Shown: piece by piece, positions 45,452-55,467 of the stretch
Layout: each line of letters starts with the position of its first letter
Numbering within the stretch: the stretch's first letter is position 1
NCBI RefSeq assembly: GCF_038502225.1
Contig: NC_091292.1
Coordinates: 49,215,143 to 49,279,142, forward strand
Direction: 5' to 3'
Source of the DNA: Cherax quadricarinatus
Taxonomy: Eukaryota > Arthropoda > Malacostraca > Decapoda > Parastacidae
Length of the DNA: 64,000 nt
Translations under genes and position numbers: made by a program
Notes under the pieces: generated by a model
Told to the model about the DNA's origin: nothing
Seen by the model: only the letters and a program-made list of their open reading frames with translations
The model's database searches: none

Positions 45452-45953
45452 CACAGCATTCCGACATCTTAATAAGGAATAGTTCAGGACCCTGTACACC
45501 GTGTACGTTAAGCCCATATTGGAGTATGCGGCACCAGTTTGGAACCCACACCTAGCTAAGCACGTAAAGAAACTAGAGAAAGTGCAAAGGTTTGCAACAA
45601 GACTAGTCCCAGAGCTAAGAGGGATGTCCTACGAGGAGAGGTTAAGGGAAATCAACCTGACGACACTGGAGGACAGGAGAGATAGGGGGGACATGATAAC
45701 GACATACAAAATACTGAGAGGAATTGACAAGGTGGACAAAGACAGGATGTTCCAGAGATGGGACACAGCAACAAGGGGACACAGTTGGAACTTGAAGACA
45801 TAGATGAATCACAGGGATGTTAGGAAGTATTTCTTCACCCACAGAGTAGTCAGGAAGTGGAATAGTTTGGGAAGCGATGTAGTGGAGGCAGGATCCATAC
45901 ATAGCTTTAAGCAGAGGTATGATAAAGCTCACGGTTCAGGGAGAGTGACCTAG
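45452..45953 (+). pseudogene. ORF2 C-terminal part of K2
   Basis: Encodes the post-RT region (MYVKPILEYAAPVWNPHLAK, VQRFATRLVPELRGMSYEER, MITTYKILRGIDKVDKD). An in-frame TAG after WNLKT (45801) replaces the Gln codon of the other copies. The natural end is GSGRVT with TAG at 45951. Confidence 0.85.
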
Positions 45954-46014
45954 TAGCGACCAGTGAAGAGGCGGGGCCAGGAACTAGGACTCGACCCCTG
46001 CAACCTCAACTGAG
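45452..46014 (+). mobile_element. Family K copy K2, 5'-truncated
   Basis: It starts directly after a (CA)n run (45431-45449 plus aaacaca) at gcattccgacatctt, equivalent to 51785 in K3. It extends through the ORF2 C-terminus, 3' UTR and tail, and ends in (CA)n (46015-46036). Confidence 0.9.
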
Positions 46015-46036
46015 TACACACACACACACACACACA
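46015..46036. repeat. (CA)n tail of K2
   Basis: About 11 CA units joining the K2 tail to the hairpin at the start of K3. Confidence 0.9.
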
Positions 46037-46067
46037 GGCAGGTGTGCCACAGGCACACCTGCCTGTG
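46033..46067. repeat. Perfect 16-bp hairpin at the K2/K3 junction
   Basis: CACAGGCAGGTGTGCC, loop aca, GGCACACCTGCCTGTG. There are no mismatches. It lies exactly between the (CA)n tail of K2 and the 5' UTR of K3. Confidence 0.95.
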
Positions 46068-47015
46068 GGGACAGTGTAGTGGGTCACAAGCGCCAGGCTC
46101 CGAGAATCTTAGTGCTTTTAGGGCGTGTTTTAGCAGCTAGAAGCAACCAGTGTTAGTGACAACGTCAGTGAACAACCCTACAAGTGATAACCAGTGTATT
46201 AGCAAACATAAATAAAGTGAAGGCGAGAGAAAGCCTGAAATTATACAACAAAATTTCAAAGCGCCAGTCGTTGAGGCCTAGTTGGCACCTGTTGCCACAT
46301 TGTTACACATATACAAAGTACAAATCGAGTGACTAAAGAGAAAAGACCAAATAGAATTAAGAGAGGGTGGCTAACGACAAAATGTGATGTAGCACACAGA
46401 GTGAACAAGCTAGCCAGAAAGGGGATATATATATATATATACATACATATACATAAATATATATAAGCAGAGGTGGTGGCAGCAGTAGGCCTGAGGGAGT
46501 AGCGCCGCCATAACAGGCTGGGTGTCATCACAAATAAGTAGTGTACTTACCCAAAGTGAAGTGTAAATTATAAAAGTAGCAGTATACAAGTGATAAGTGT
46601 GGTAAATGAGGACTCAAAAGGGCAACGAGATAAGAATAGCGAAGAAGCCAGCGGCGGAAGGGCGAGGTGCACGAGTCATCGTACAGCAAGCATCGTACAG
46701 CGAGCATCGTACATCAGGCATCTGGATGGACGTCCCCTCTGACCAGTAACGTACAAATCACCTGTTTTGTGGTTGGCGGGAAGTCTGAGTGATAGAGCCG
46801 GCCCAGCGGTCACTGGTAACTCGCTATCTAAACCCTGCTCCAGAGCGATTATCATACACACAACACCTAGCAGTAGTAGGAAGATAAACTTTGTAGGAGT
46901 AAGGATTAAGCAGGAGGATTAAGTCGTGGCTAATGGGACTACAGCCCTGACAACAGTTTCGAGAGATAATGTTCTAGGACACAAAGACAGTACAATCTGA
47001 GAAGCAAGTATTGGG

Positions 47016-48126
47016 TACACATGTAGTAAAAGGTAGTACATAACTAGGTGAAAGAATGACTTGTTAACACACGCTAGTATTATAATTATTAGAACTACTC
47101 TCAGTGTTAATGGTATCTCATTAGTATTACGGATACACAGAAGTGAATTGTATTTCTGGGACATATAAACAACTGACGTGCTCACACACACACACACGCG
47201 CGCACACACATACACACTCGGGGCCAGGAGCTGGGTCTCGACCCCTGAAACCACAACTAGGTGAGTACACACAGCTGATCCTTGGAATTTGACCGCCTCC
47301 CCCACAGACCTCTTACCTTTCCCCTCCCTCGCGTTTATCCCTCTCAATACCCTCTTTCCCTCCTTTCTCCCTCTCTCTTTCTCTCCCTCTCCCTCTCTTT
47401 CTCCCTCTCTCTACCCTTTCTCTCCCCCTCACATTTCTCTCTCTCCCCCTTGGTCTTATCCCTCACCCCCATACTCTCTCCTCTCTCTCCCTCTTTCTAC
47501 CCTTTCTCTCTCCTCTCTCTCCCTCTTTCTACCCTTTCTCTCTCTCCCCCACACCCTCTCCCTCCTCTACACATGTAGTAAAAGGTAGTACATAACTGGG
47601 TGAAAGAATGACTTGTTAACACACGCTAGTATTATAATTATTAGAACTACTCTCAGTGTTAATGGTATCTCATTAGTATTACGGATACACAGAAGTGAAT
47701 TGTATTTCTGGGACATATAAACAACTGACGTGCTCACACACACACACACGCGCGCACACACATACACACTCGGGGCCAGGAGCTGGGTCTCGACCCCTGA
47801 AACCACAACTAGGTGAGTACACACAGCTAATCCTTGGAATTTGACTGCCTCCCCCACAGACCTCTTACCTTTTCCCTCCCTCGCGTTTCTCTCTCTCATA
47901 GCCTTCTTCCCTCCTTTCTCCCTCTCTCTCTCTTTCCCTCTCCCTCTCCCTCTCTTTCTCCCTCTCTCTACCCTTTCTCTCCCCCCTCACATTTCTCTCC
48001 CTCCCCCTTGGTCTTATCCCTCACCCCCATACTCTCTCCTCTCTCTCCCTCTTTCTACCCTTTCTCTCTCCTCTCTCTCCCTCTTTCTACCCTCTCTCTC
48101 TCTCCCCCACACCCTCTCCCTCCTCT
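47016..48126 (+). repeat. Tandem duplication in the K3 5' UTR (552 and 559 bp)
   Basis: Unit 1 is 47016-47567, unit 2 is 47568-48126. Each contains a (CA)n run with cgcgcg, a 50-bp piece of the K 3' UTR plus gtgagtacac tail (47219-47270; 47770-47820), and a long pyrimidine tract of CT-rich sequence. The units differ by few substitutions. The layout recalls 5' UTR monomers of some LINEs, which carry promoters. Confidence 0.92.
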
Positions 48127-48169
48127 AGCCTTCTGTCTGTGGTAATAAAAAGTAAAAAAAAAAAAAAAA

Positions 48170-49210
48170 ATGGGTGGCCTTAGAGGACGGAAACCCAGAG
48201 ATCTGGTGGACGAACCAGGGAGGAAAGACTGGGAGCTAGAGCTCCAAAAAAGGGAGGAAGAGTGGGGAAGGAAGATAGTAGAGCTTGGTAAGAAAATGGA
48301 GGAGCGGATAGCTGAAGAGTGCAGGAAGTGGGAAGTACAGGTCTTAGCAGCAGAAGCTAGGATACAGTGCTTAGAAGAGAAACTGCAAAGCCTGAAACAG
48401 ATTAGAGAGACAAATGACAATTCAGGTGTGACATCAGGAAATTCAAAGTCAGGCGCAGACAAGGGGATGGTAAGCAACAACGGAGACATGCCGTACATGA
48501 AGGCCCTATCAGACCCACGTGGGGCCAGGGAAAAGACGACGAGCACACTAAGATCAAACGACAGGTCCGAAGACAATGAAGGTATGCTATATGCAGAGAT
48601 TCTAACAGCCAACTGCAGTAGCAAGGGACAGCTGGTCAGGAAAGACAGTCCACTGAGAATAGAAGTTTCAGATATGACAGGGACTGAAGGCAAGAACATG
48701 TCAATGGAAGGAAATAAAATGCCTCAGAGGACGCAGATGGAGACTCAGTGGGAGGAGGAAAGGGCGAGGTCAGTTTTTGTGTACGGGCTCCAAGAAGCCA
48801 AGGGGGCCAACTTTGAAGAAATAAAACAGGAGGAGAAAAAAATGATTGAAGGCATCATGAAAACAATAGGGGAGGGCAATATGACCCAGGTGACAAATTT
48901 TCAGAGAATTGGGTGGTTTGCGAGTGGAAGGATACGGCCTGTCAGAGTAACTTTCAAGGAAGAATCAGTTCGAACCAGGATTCTGCAAGAGAAAGCAAGA
49001 CTGAGGGACAAAGAGGGGTACCAGAGAGTATACCTCGACCGCGACAGAACACAAGAAGAAAGGACTACACTGAAAGAGAGGGTACAGAGACGCAAGGAGG
49101 AACGAGAAGCAATGAAAATGAGCAGGACCCAGACACAGGAGGAAGGGCAAACACACCCCACAGAATCTCCCACCAAAAGACTCCACCCGCGACATTCCCA
49201 ACGCAACTGA
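48170..49210 (+). CDS. K3 ORF1 protein (coiled coil plus RNA-binding-like domain)
   Basis: A 346-residue protein, intact. It probably binds the element RNA and forms particles. The ATG follows directly on a run of A (48154-48170), so MGGLRGRKPRD is the natural start. Residues about 20-85 are a strongly charged coiled coil (LELQKREEEWGRKIVELGKK). The middle (90-190) is low in structure and Ser/Gly/Asp-rich. Residues about 200-300 look like the RRM-type domain of LINE ORF1 proteins (RARSVFVYGLQEAKG, FQRIGWFASGRIRPVRVTF, KARLRDKEGYQRVYLDRDRT). The C-terminus is basic. No zinc knuckle is seen. Family membership is by pattern, not by search. Confidence 0.85.
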   Translation: MGGLRGRKPRDLVDEPGRKDWELELQKREEEWGRKIVELGKKMEERIAEECRKWEVQVLAAEARIQCLEEKLQSLKQIRETNDNSGVTSGNSKSGADKGMVSNNGDMPYMKALSDPRGAREKTTSTLRSNDRSEDNEGMLYAEILTANCSSKGQLVRKDSPLRIEVSDMTGTEGKNMSMEGNKMPQRTQMETQWEEERARSVFVYGLQEAKGANFEEIKQEEKKMIEGIMKTIGEGNMTQVTNFQRIGWFASGRIRPVRVTFKEESVRTRILQEKARLRDKEGYQRVYLDRDRTQEERTTLKERVQRRKEEREAMKMSRTQTQEEGQTHPTESPTKRLHPRHSQRN

Positions 49211-49395
49211 GCAACCTATACTACAACCCACTCACTGTTCCCTCTGCCACCAATCCCCATATCACAAACCTCACCCCAACAGCTGTCCCTTATGGGCATT
49301 CTGACCCCACCCCCATCAACACAAACCCCACCTACACCACAGCCCCATATAGGCCCCCACCAAGGCTCTCGCTCCCCCAACCCCAATATTCTTGC

Positions 49396-52285
49396 ATGAC
49401 CACAATGATAGAAAAGAAACTAAAGGTTTGGTACACAAACGCGGATGGAATAATGAATAAACATGAGGAGTGGAATGAAAGAATCAGTGAAAAATCCCCA
49501 GACATCATAGCAGTCACAGAAACAAAACTCGCTGAGACAATAACAGACACAATCTTCCCAACAGGATATCAGATCCTGAGGAAAGATAGAAGGAGTAGAG
49601 GGGGAGGAGGGGTTGCACTGCTCATAAAACACCGATGGGGATTTGAGGAAATGGAAGGCATGGACATGATTGGAGAAAGAGACTACATTGTAGGTACAAT
49701 TCAGTCCGGAGAACATAAAGTAGTCATTGGAGTGATGTATAACCCACCACAGAACTGCAGGAGGCCAAGAGAGGAGTACGAAGAAAACAACAGGGTGATG
49801 GTGGACACACTGGCTGAGGTGGCAAGAAGAGCTCACTCGAGCAGAGCAAAGTTACTGGTAATGGGCGATTTCAACCACAGGGAGATCGACTGGGAAAACC
49901 TGGAGCCACATGGGGGTCCCGAAACATGGAGAGCCAAGATGATGGATGTGGTACTTGAAAACCTCATGCATCAACATGTCAGGGACACAACCAGAGAGAG
50001 AGGGGAGGATGAGCCAGCAAGACTGGATCTTGTGTTCACCCTGAGCAGTTCAGACATTGAGGACATCACTTATGAGAGGCCCCTTGGAGCTAGCGATCAT
50101 GTGGTTCTGAGTTTTGACTATATAGTAGAGTTACAAGTGGAGAAGGTAACAGGAACTGAAGGGGACAGGCCAAACTATAAAAGGGGGGACTACACAGGTA
50201 TGAGAAACTTCCTGCAGGAGGTTCAGTGGGACAGAGAAATGGTAGGAAAATCAGTAAACGAGATGATGGAATATGTGGCAACAAAGTGCAAGGAGGCAGA
50301 GGAAAGTTTTGTTCCCAAGGGAAACGGAAATAATAGGAAGACCAAAACGAGTCCTTGGTTTACCCGAAGGTGTAGGGAGGCAAAAACTAAGTGCAACAGA
50401 GAATGGAAAAGGTACAGGAGGCATAGGACCCAGGAAAACAAGGAGATTAGTAGAAGAGCCAGAAACGAGTATGCACAGATAAGGAGGGAGGCCCAGCGAC
50501 AGTATGAAAACGACATAGCATCGAAAGTCAAATCTGACCCGAAACTGCTGTATAGCCACATTAGGAGGAAGACAACAGTCAAGGACCAGGTGATAAGGCT
50601 GAGGAAAGAAGGTGGAGAACTCACAAGAAACGATCAAGAGGTATGTGAGGAGCTCAACACGAGATTTAAGGAAGTATTTACAGTAGAGACAGGAAGGACT
50701 CTGGGGGGACAGACCAGATGGGGACACCAGCAAGGAATACACCAACAAGTGTTGGACGACATACATACAGATGAGGAGGAGGTGAAGAAACTGCTAAGGG
50801 ACATCGATACCTCAAAGGCAATGGGACCAGACAACATCTCCCCGTGGGTCCTTAGAGAGGGAGCAGATATGTTGTGCGTGCCACTTACCACAATCTTCAA
50901 CACATCCCTGGAAACTGGGCAACTACCTGAGGTATGGAAGACGGCAAATGTAGTTCCCATTTTTAAAAAAGGAGACGGAAAAGAGGCACTAAACTATAGA
51001 CCTGTGTCATTGACGTGTAGTATGCAAAATTATGGAGAAGATTATCAGGAGGAGAGTGGTGGAGCACCTGGAACGGAACAGGAGTATAAATGCCAACCAG
51101 CACGGATTCACGGAAGGCAAATCCTGTGTCACAAACCTTCTGGAGTTTTATGATAAAATAACAGAAGTAAGACAAGAGAGAGAGGGGTGGGTTGATTGCA
51201 TCTTCTTGGACTGCAAGAAGGCCTTTGACACAGTTCCTCACAAGAGATTAGTGCAGAAGCTAGAGCATCAGGCGCATATAACAGGAAGGGCACTGCAATG
51301 GATCAGAGAATACCTGACAGGGAGGCAACAACGAGTCATGGTACGTAATGATGTATCACAGTGGGCACCTGTGACGAGCGGGGTCCCACAGGGGTCGGTC
51401 CTAGGACCAGTGCTATTTTTGGTATATGTGAACGACATGACGGAAGGGTTAGACTCAGAAGTGTCCCTGTTTGCAGATGATGTGAAGTTAATGAGGAGAA
51501 TTAAATCTGATGAGGACCAGGCAGGACTTCAAAGAGACCTGGACAGACTGGACACCTGGTCCAGCAAATGGCTTCTCGAATTTAATCCTGCCAAATGCAA
51601 AGTCATGAAGATAGGGGAAGGGCACAGAAGACCACAGACAGAGTATAGGCTAGGTGGCCAAAGACTGCAAACCTCACTCAAGGAGAAAGATCTTGGGGTG
51701 AGTATAACACCGAGCATGTCTCCGGAAGCACACATCAATCAGATAACTGCTGCAGCATATGGGCGCCTGGCAAACCTGAGAACAGCATTCCGATACCTTA
51801 GTAAGGAATCATTCAAGACACTGTACACCGTGTATGTCAGGCCCATACTGGAGTATGCAGCACCTGTTTGGAACCCGCACTTGATAAAGCACGTCAAGAA
51901 ACTAGAGAAAGTACAAAGGTTTGCGACAAGGTTAGTTCCAGAGCTAAGGGGAATGTCCTATGAAGAAAGATTAAGGGAAATCGGCCTGACCACACTGGAG
52001 GACAGGAGGGTCAGGGGAGACATGATAACGACATATAAAATACTGCGTGGAATAGACAAGGTGGACAAAGACAGGATGTTCCAGGGAGGGGACACAGAAA
52101 CAAGAGGCCACAATTGGAAGTTGAAGACACAAATGAGTCAGAGAGATAGTAGGAAGTATTTCTTCAGTCATAGAGTTGTAAGGCAGTGGAATAGCCTAGA
52201 AAATGACGTAGTGGAGGCAGGAACCATACACAGTTTTAAGACGAGGTTTGATAAAGCTCATGGAGCGGGGAGAGAGAGGGCCTAG
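49396..52285 (+). pseudogene. K3 ORF2: endonuclease and reverse transcriptase, one frameshift
   Basis: ORF2 nicks the target and copies RNA into DNA. The chosen start is ATG 49396 (MTTMIEKKLKVWYTNADGI), because the endonuclease begins there; the frame is open back to 48913. Endonuclease motifs: TNADGI (about residue 13), VTETKL, VMGDFNHREIDW (156), ARLDLVFT, LGASDHVVL (230). RT: KAMGPDNISPW (475), VVPIFKKGD, NYRPVSLTC, then a 2-nt loss at about 51018-51022 shifts the frame. RT resumes with NQHGFTEGKSC, IFLDCKKAFDTVPH (motif A), TSGVPQGSVLGPVLF, SLFADDVKLMRR (catalytic box intact) and the C-terminal LEYAAPVWNPHL module to GAGRERA. About 963 codons in total. Without the shift it would look intact, so the family may be recently active. 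Confidence 0.93.
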
Positions 52286-52371
52286 TAGCAACCGGTGAAG
52301 AGGCGGGGCCAGGAGCTAGGACTCGACCCCTGCAACCACAAATAGGTGAGTACAAATAGGTGAAATAGGTG

Positions 52372-52376
<5 letters not shown>

Positions 52377-52408
<32 letters not shown>
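52377..52408. repeat. (CA)n tail of K3
   Basis: About 16 CA units between the K3 tail and the truncated start of K4. Confidence 0.95.
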
Positions 52409-52410
<2 letters not shown>

Positions 52411-54193
52411 ACCAGGTGATCAGATTAAGGACAGAAGGTGGAGAACTCACAAGAAATGATCAGGAGGTATGTGAGGAGCTGAACAGGAGATTTAAGGAAG
52501 TTTTTACAGTAGAGACAGGAAGGGCTGTGGGAAGACAGCACAGAAGGGAACATCAAGAGGGAATATACCAACAAGTGTTGGATGACATACGAACAACTGA
52601 GGAGGAGGTGAAGAAGCTCTTAAGTGACCTTGACACCTCAAAGGCGATGGGACCGGACAACATCTCCCCATGGGTCCTTAGAGAAGGAGCAGAGATGCTG
52701 TGCGTGCCTCTAACCACAATCTTCAACACATCCCTTGAAACTGGGCAACTACCTGAGAAATGGAAGACAGCTAATGTAGTCCCCATATTTAAGAAAGGAA
52801 ACAGAAACGAGGCACTAAACTACAGACCTGTGTCTCTGACATGTATTGTGTGCAAAGTCATGGAGAAGATTATCAGGAGGAAAGTGGTCGAACACCTGGA
52901 AAGGAACAAGATTATAAATGAAAACCAGCATGGGTTCATGGAAGGCAAATCTTGTATCACAAACCTCCTGGAGTTTTATGACAAGGTAACAGAAGTAAGA
53001 CACGAGAGAGAGGGGTGGGTAGATTGCGTTTTCCTAGACTGCAGGAAGGCCTTTGACACAGTTCCCCACAAGAGATTAGTGCAGAAGCTGGAGGATCAGG
53101 CGCATGTAAAAGGGAGGGCACTGCAATGGATAAGGGAATACCTGACAGGGAGGCAGCAACGAGTCATGGTACGTGAAGAGGTATCACAGTGGGCGCCTGT
53201 TATGAGCAGGGTCCCACAGGGGTCAGTTCTAGGACCAGTGCTATTTTTGATATATGTGAACGACATGATGGAAGGAATAGACTCTGAAGTGTCCCTGTTC
53301 GCAGATGACGTGAAGTTGATGAGAAGAATTAAATCAGACGAGGATGAGGCAGGACTGCAAAGAGACCTGGAGAGGCTGGACATGTTATCCAGTAACTGGC
53401 TTCTCGAATTCAATCCAGCCAAATGCAAAGTCATGAAGATTGGGGAGGGACAAAGAAGACCACAGACAGAGTATAGGCTGGGTGGACAAAGACTACAGAC
53501 CTCACTCAGGGAGAAAGACCTTGGGGTGACCATAACACCGAGCACATCACCGGAGGCACACATCAACCAAATAACTGCTGCAGCATACGGGCGCCTGGCA
53601 AACCTGAGAATAGCGTTCCGATACCTTAATAAGGAATCGTTCAAGACACTGTACACTGTGTATGTTAGGCCCATACTGGAGTATGCAGCACCAGTCTGGA
53701 ACCCACACCTGGTCAAGCACGTCAAGAAGTTAGAGAAAGTACAAAGGTTTGCAACAAGGCTAGTCCCAAAGCTCAAGGGAATGTCGTACGAGGAAAGGTT
53801 AAGGGAAATCGGACTGACGACACTGGAGGACAGAAGGGTCAGGGGAGACATGATAACGACATACAAGATACTGCGGGGAATAGACAAGGTGGACAGAGAT
53901 AGGATGTTCCAGAGAGGGGACACAGGGACAAGGGGTCACAACTGGAAGCTGAAGACTCAGACGAGTCACAGGGACGTTAGGAAGTATTTCTTCAGTCATA
54001 GAGTTGTCAGCAAGTGGAATAGCCTAGCAAGTGAAGTAGTGGAGGCAGGAACCATACATAGTTTTAAGAAGAGGTATGACAAAGCTCAGGAAGCAGAGAG
54101 AGAGAGGACCCAGCAGCGATCAGTGAAGAGGCGGGGCCAGGAGCTGAGTCTCGACCCCTGCAACCACAATTAGGTGAGTACAATTAGGTGAGT
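52409..54193 (+). mobile_element. Family K copy K4, 5'-truncated, head-to-tail behind K3
   Basis: It begins at accaggtgat, equivalent to 50584 in K3, with no sequence between it and the (CA)n tail of K3. It ends with two aattaggtgagtac units and (CA)n (54194-54208). Confidence 0.93.
52416..54173 (+). CDS. K4 reverse transcriptase part of ORF2 (open, 5'-truncated)
   Basis: A 585-codon frame open across the complete RT: KAMGPDNISPW, NYRPVSLTCIVCKVMEKII (this undamaged segment shows where K3 lost two bases), NQHGFMEGKSC, VFLDCRKAFDTVPH, SRVPQGSVLGPVLF, SLFADDVKLMRR, and the C-terminal module. There is no endonuclease. The usual TAG stop is CAG here, which adds about 20 residues (QQRSVKRRGQELSL...) encoded by the 3' UTR. 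It has no own promoter and is probably not expressed as a working element. Confidence 0.88.
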   Translation: MIRLRTEGGELTRNDQEVCEELNRRFKEVFTVETGRAVGRQHRREHQEGIYQQVLDDIRTTEEEVKKLLSDLDTSKAMGPDNISPWVLREGAEMLCVPLTTIFNTSLETGQLPEKWKTANVVPIFKKGNRNEALNYRPVSLTCIVCKVMEKIIRRKVVEHLERNKIINENQHGFMEGKSCITNLLEFYDKVTEVRHEREGWVDCVFLDCRKAFDTVPHKRLVQKLEDQAHVKGRALQWIREYLTGRQQRVMVREEVSQWAPVMSRVPQGSVLGPVLFLIYVNDMMEGIDSEVSLFADDVKLMRRIKSDEDEAGLQRDLERLDMLSSNWLLEFNPAKCKVMKIGEGQRRPQTEYRLGGQRLQTSLREKDLGVTITPSTSPEAHINQITAAAYGRLANLRIAFRYLNKESFKTLYTVYVRPILEYAAPVWNPHLVKHVKKLEKVQRFATRLVPKLKGMSYEERLREIGLTTLEDRRVRGDMITTYKILRGIDKVDRDRMFQRGDTGTRGHNWKLKTQTSHRDVRKYFFSHRVVSKWNSLASEVVEAGTIHSFKKRYDKAQEAERERTQQRSVKRRGQELSLDPCNHN

Positions 54194-54423
54194 ACACACA
54201 CACACACAGTTGTAGATGGACTGACCGGTGTCAATCTCCCTGAGTCTTAAGTCAATAAAATTCAGTTGAATTTCTTTTCGTATTATTGTTCTCAAACTAC
54301 TAACTGACAAGCCAAGATTGTAATCTACTCCCTCTTTGAAAGCATACAGTTCTATCATTCATCTGAAGAACAGTTTGAGATGGAATCCACAGCATGCCCA
54401 CTCTGACTCCACTCTCCACAATC

Positions 54424-55262
54424 TTACAATATGTGTCTGGCTTCTGTCACGAGCAAGTAACAGTATATACTCAATGAATTGAGAGCATTTATGGATGACA
54501 AAGAATCAGTTACAATTAAAGTGTCAACCATAGATACATGGACGCATTTGAGTCCAAGGAGTATGGCAAACTGTTCTGTTTGAAGGGTAGAGGCCCAGTT
54601 ATTGATGCGTGCTCCAATTTCTTGATGAGAGCCATCACTCTGTATGACAACAGCAGCACTACCAGCTGCACCAGTGGATTGATGAACATATCCATCAGCG
54701 TAAATATTTTGTAAAAGAGTGTGCTGTGTGATTAAGTTATCAATACAGCTTAAGTTATCCTGTTTGGCTTCAAGGCAAAGCTTAGGTTGTGATTTAAGAA
54801 GTATTTTGGGGGGAAATTGAGGGATGATAGATTGGAATGGAATACATTCCATGGAGCGGAGAAGTGCCGATGTTGCCTTACTTGACATAGATCATGTATC
54901 TGGTTCGTGAGGAGGTCGGTTCCAGTTCTTTTGCTCCATCTAGAGGGGTGTTCACCAGTGCTGAGGAATGTTTGGAGGGCTTCTGTGCAGGGGTTTGAAT
55001 GGGCTTGCTGAGTAAATTAACCCCAATTAGAGTATTTCTTTCAGTATTACGATCTCTGCATATTTAATTTTTTGGCAGTACGAGGGCATCCTAGAATGAA
55101 CCTCATTGCTGCGTTCTGCAGTTTTTCCAGCCCTCCAAGCTTCCAGTCAGGCACAAGAGCAAGTAGTGGCGCAGCATAATCAACCAATGATCTAATATAA
55201 GCAGGATACATCGTTTTAACAATTTTAACATTAACACCATACCCGGGGTGAAAACTTTTCAC
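54424..55262 (-). pseudogene. I-like RT C-terminus and RNase H (minus copy)
   Basis: Thumb region: IRSLVDYAAPLLALVPDWKL, LEKLQNAAMRFILGCPRT. RNase H after a break: IYADGYVHQSTGAAGSAAVV (first Asp), ASTLQTEQFAILLGLKC (Glu), TLIVTDSLSSINAL (Asp). The last part, with the WIPSH-type motif, is missing between 54424 and 54358. The remaining C-terminal piece is 54358-54209 (LYAFKEGVDYNLGLSVSSLR). Confidence 0.8.
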
Positions 55263-55467
55263 AACTCTAAGTGCTCTCAGCCTTTCTTTATATTGGTGAC
55301 AAAGTCTCGTTACAACAGTTCCAAGTAGTAGGACCTCAAATTCTTGATATGGTTACATTTTCTATAAGAAACCCATCATGCAACTGGATCTAGCGAACTG
55401 CGCCTCTCTGTCGAGGAGGACGCCTGTTGAGTATCTATGTTTTATAAATAGAGATTATCAACCCAAC

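Larger units (their letters stand above)
46050..52376 (+). mobile_element. Nearly full-length CR1/L2-like non-LTR retrotransposon (K3)
   Basis: About 6.3 kb: 5' UTR (to 48169) with a duplicated 0.55 kb segment, ORF1 (48170-49210), ORF2 (49396-52285, one frameshift), a 90-bp 3' UTR and a tail of ataggtgagtac-like repeats running into (CA)n. The endonuclease type is apurinic-like. The exact 5' end is not certain; I place it at or just after the hairpin. Confidence 0.88.

Noticed and set aside
45084..45517. Long Val-Cys or Thr-His open frames over (CA)n
   Set aside because: Pure dinucleotide runs are open in several frames on both strands. The same applies at 132-329 and 57386-58069.
47282..47588. 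Plus-strand Leu/Ser/Pro-rich frames in the 5' UTR of K3
   Set aside because: Low-complexity CT-rich DNA; duplicated together with the unit; no domain.
48055..48699. 214-codon minus-strand frame opposite ORF1
   Set aside because: Shadow of ORF1 and the CT-rich tract; no recognisable domain. The minus frames at 49332-51241 and 53096-53923 are likewise shadows of ORF2.
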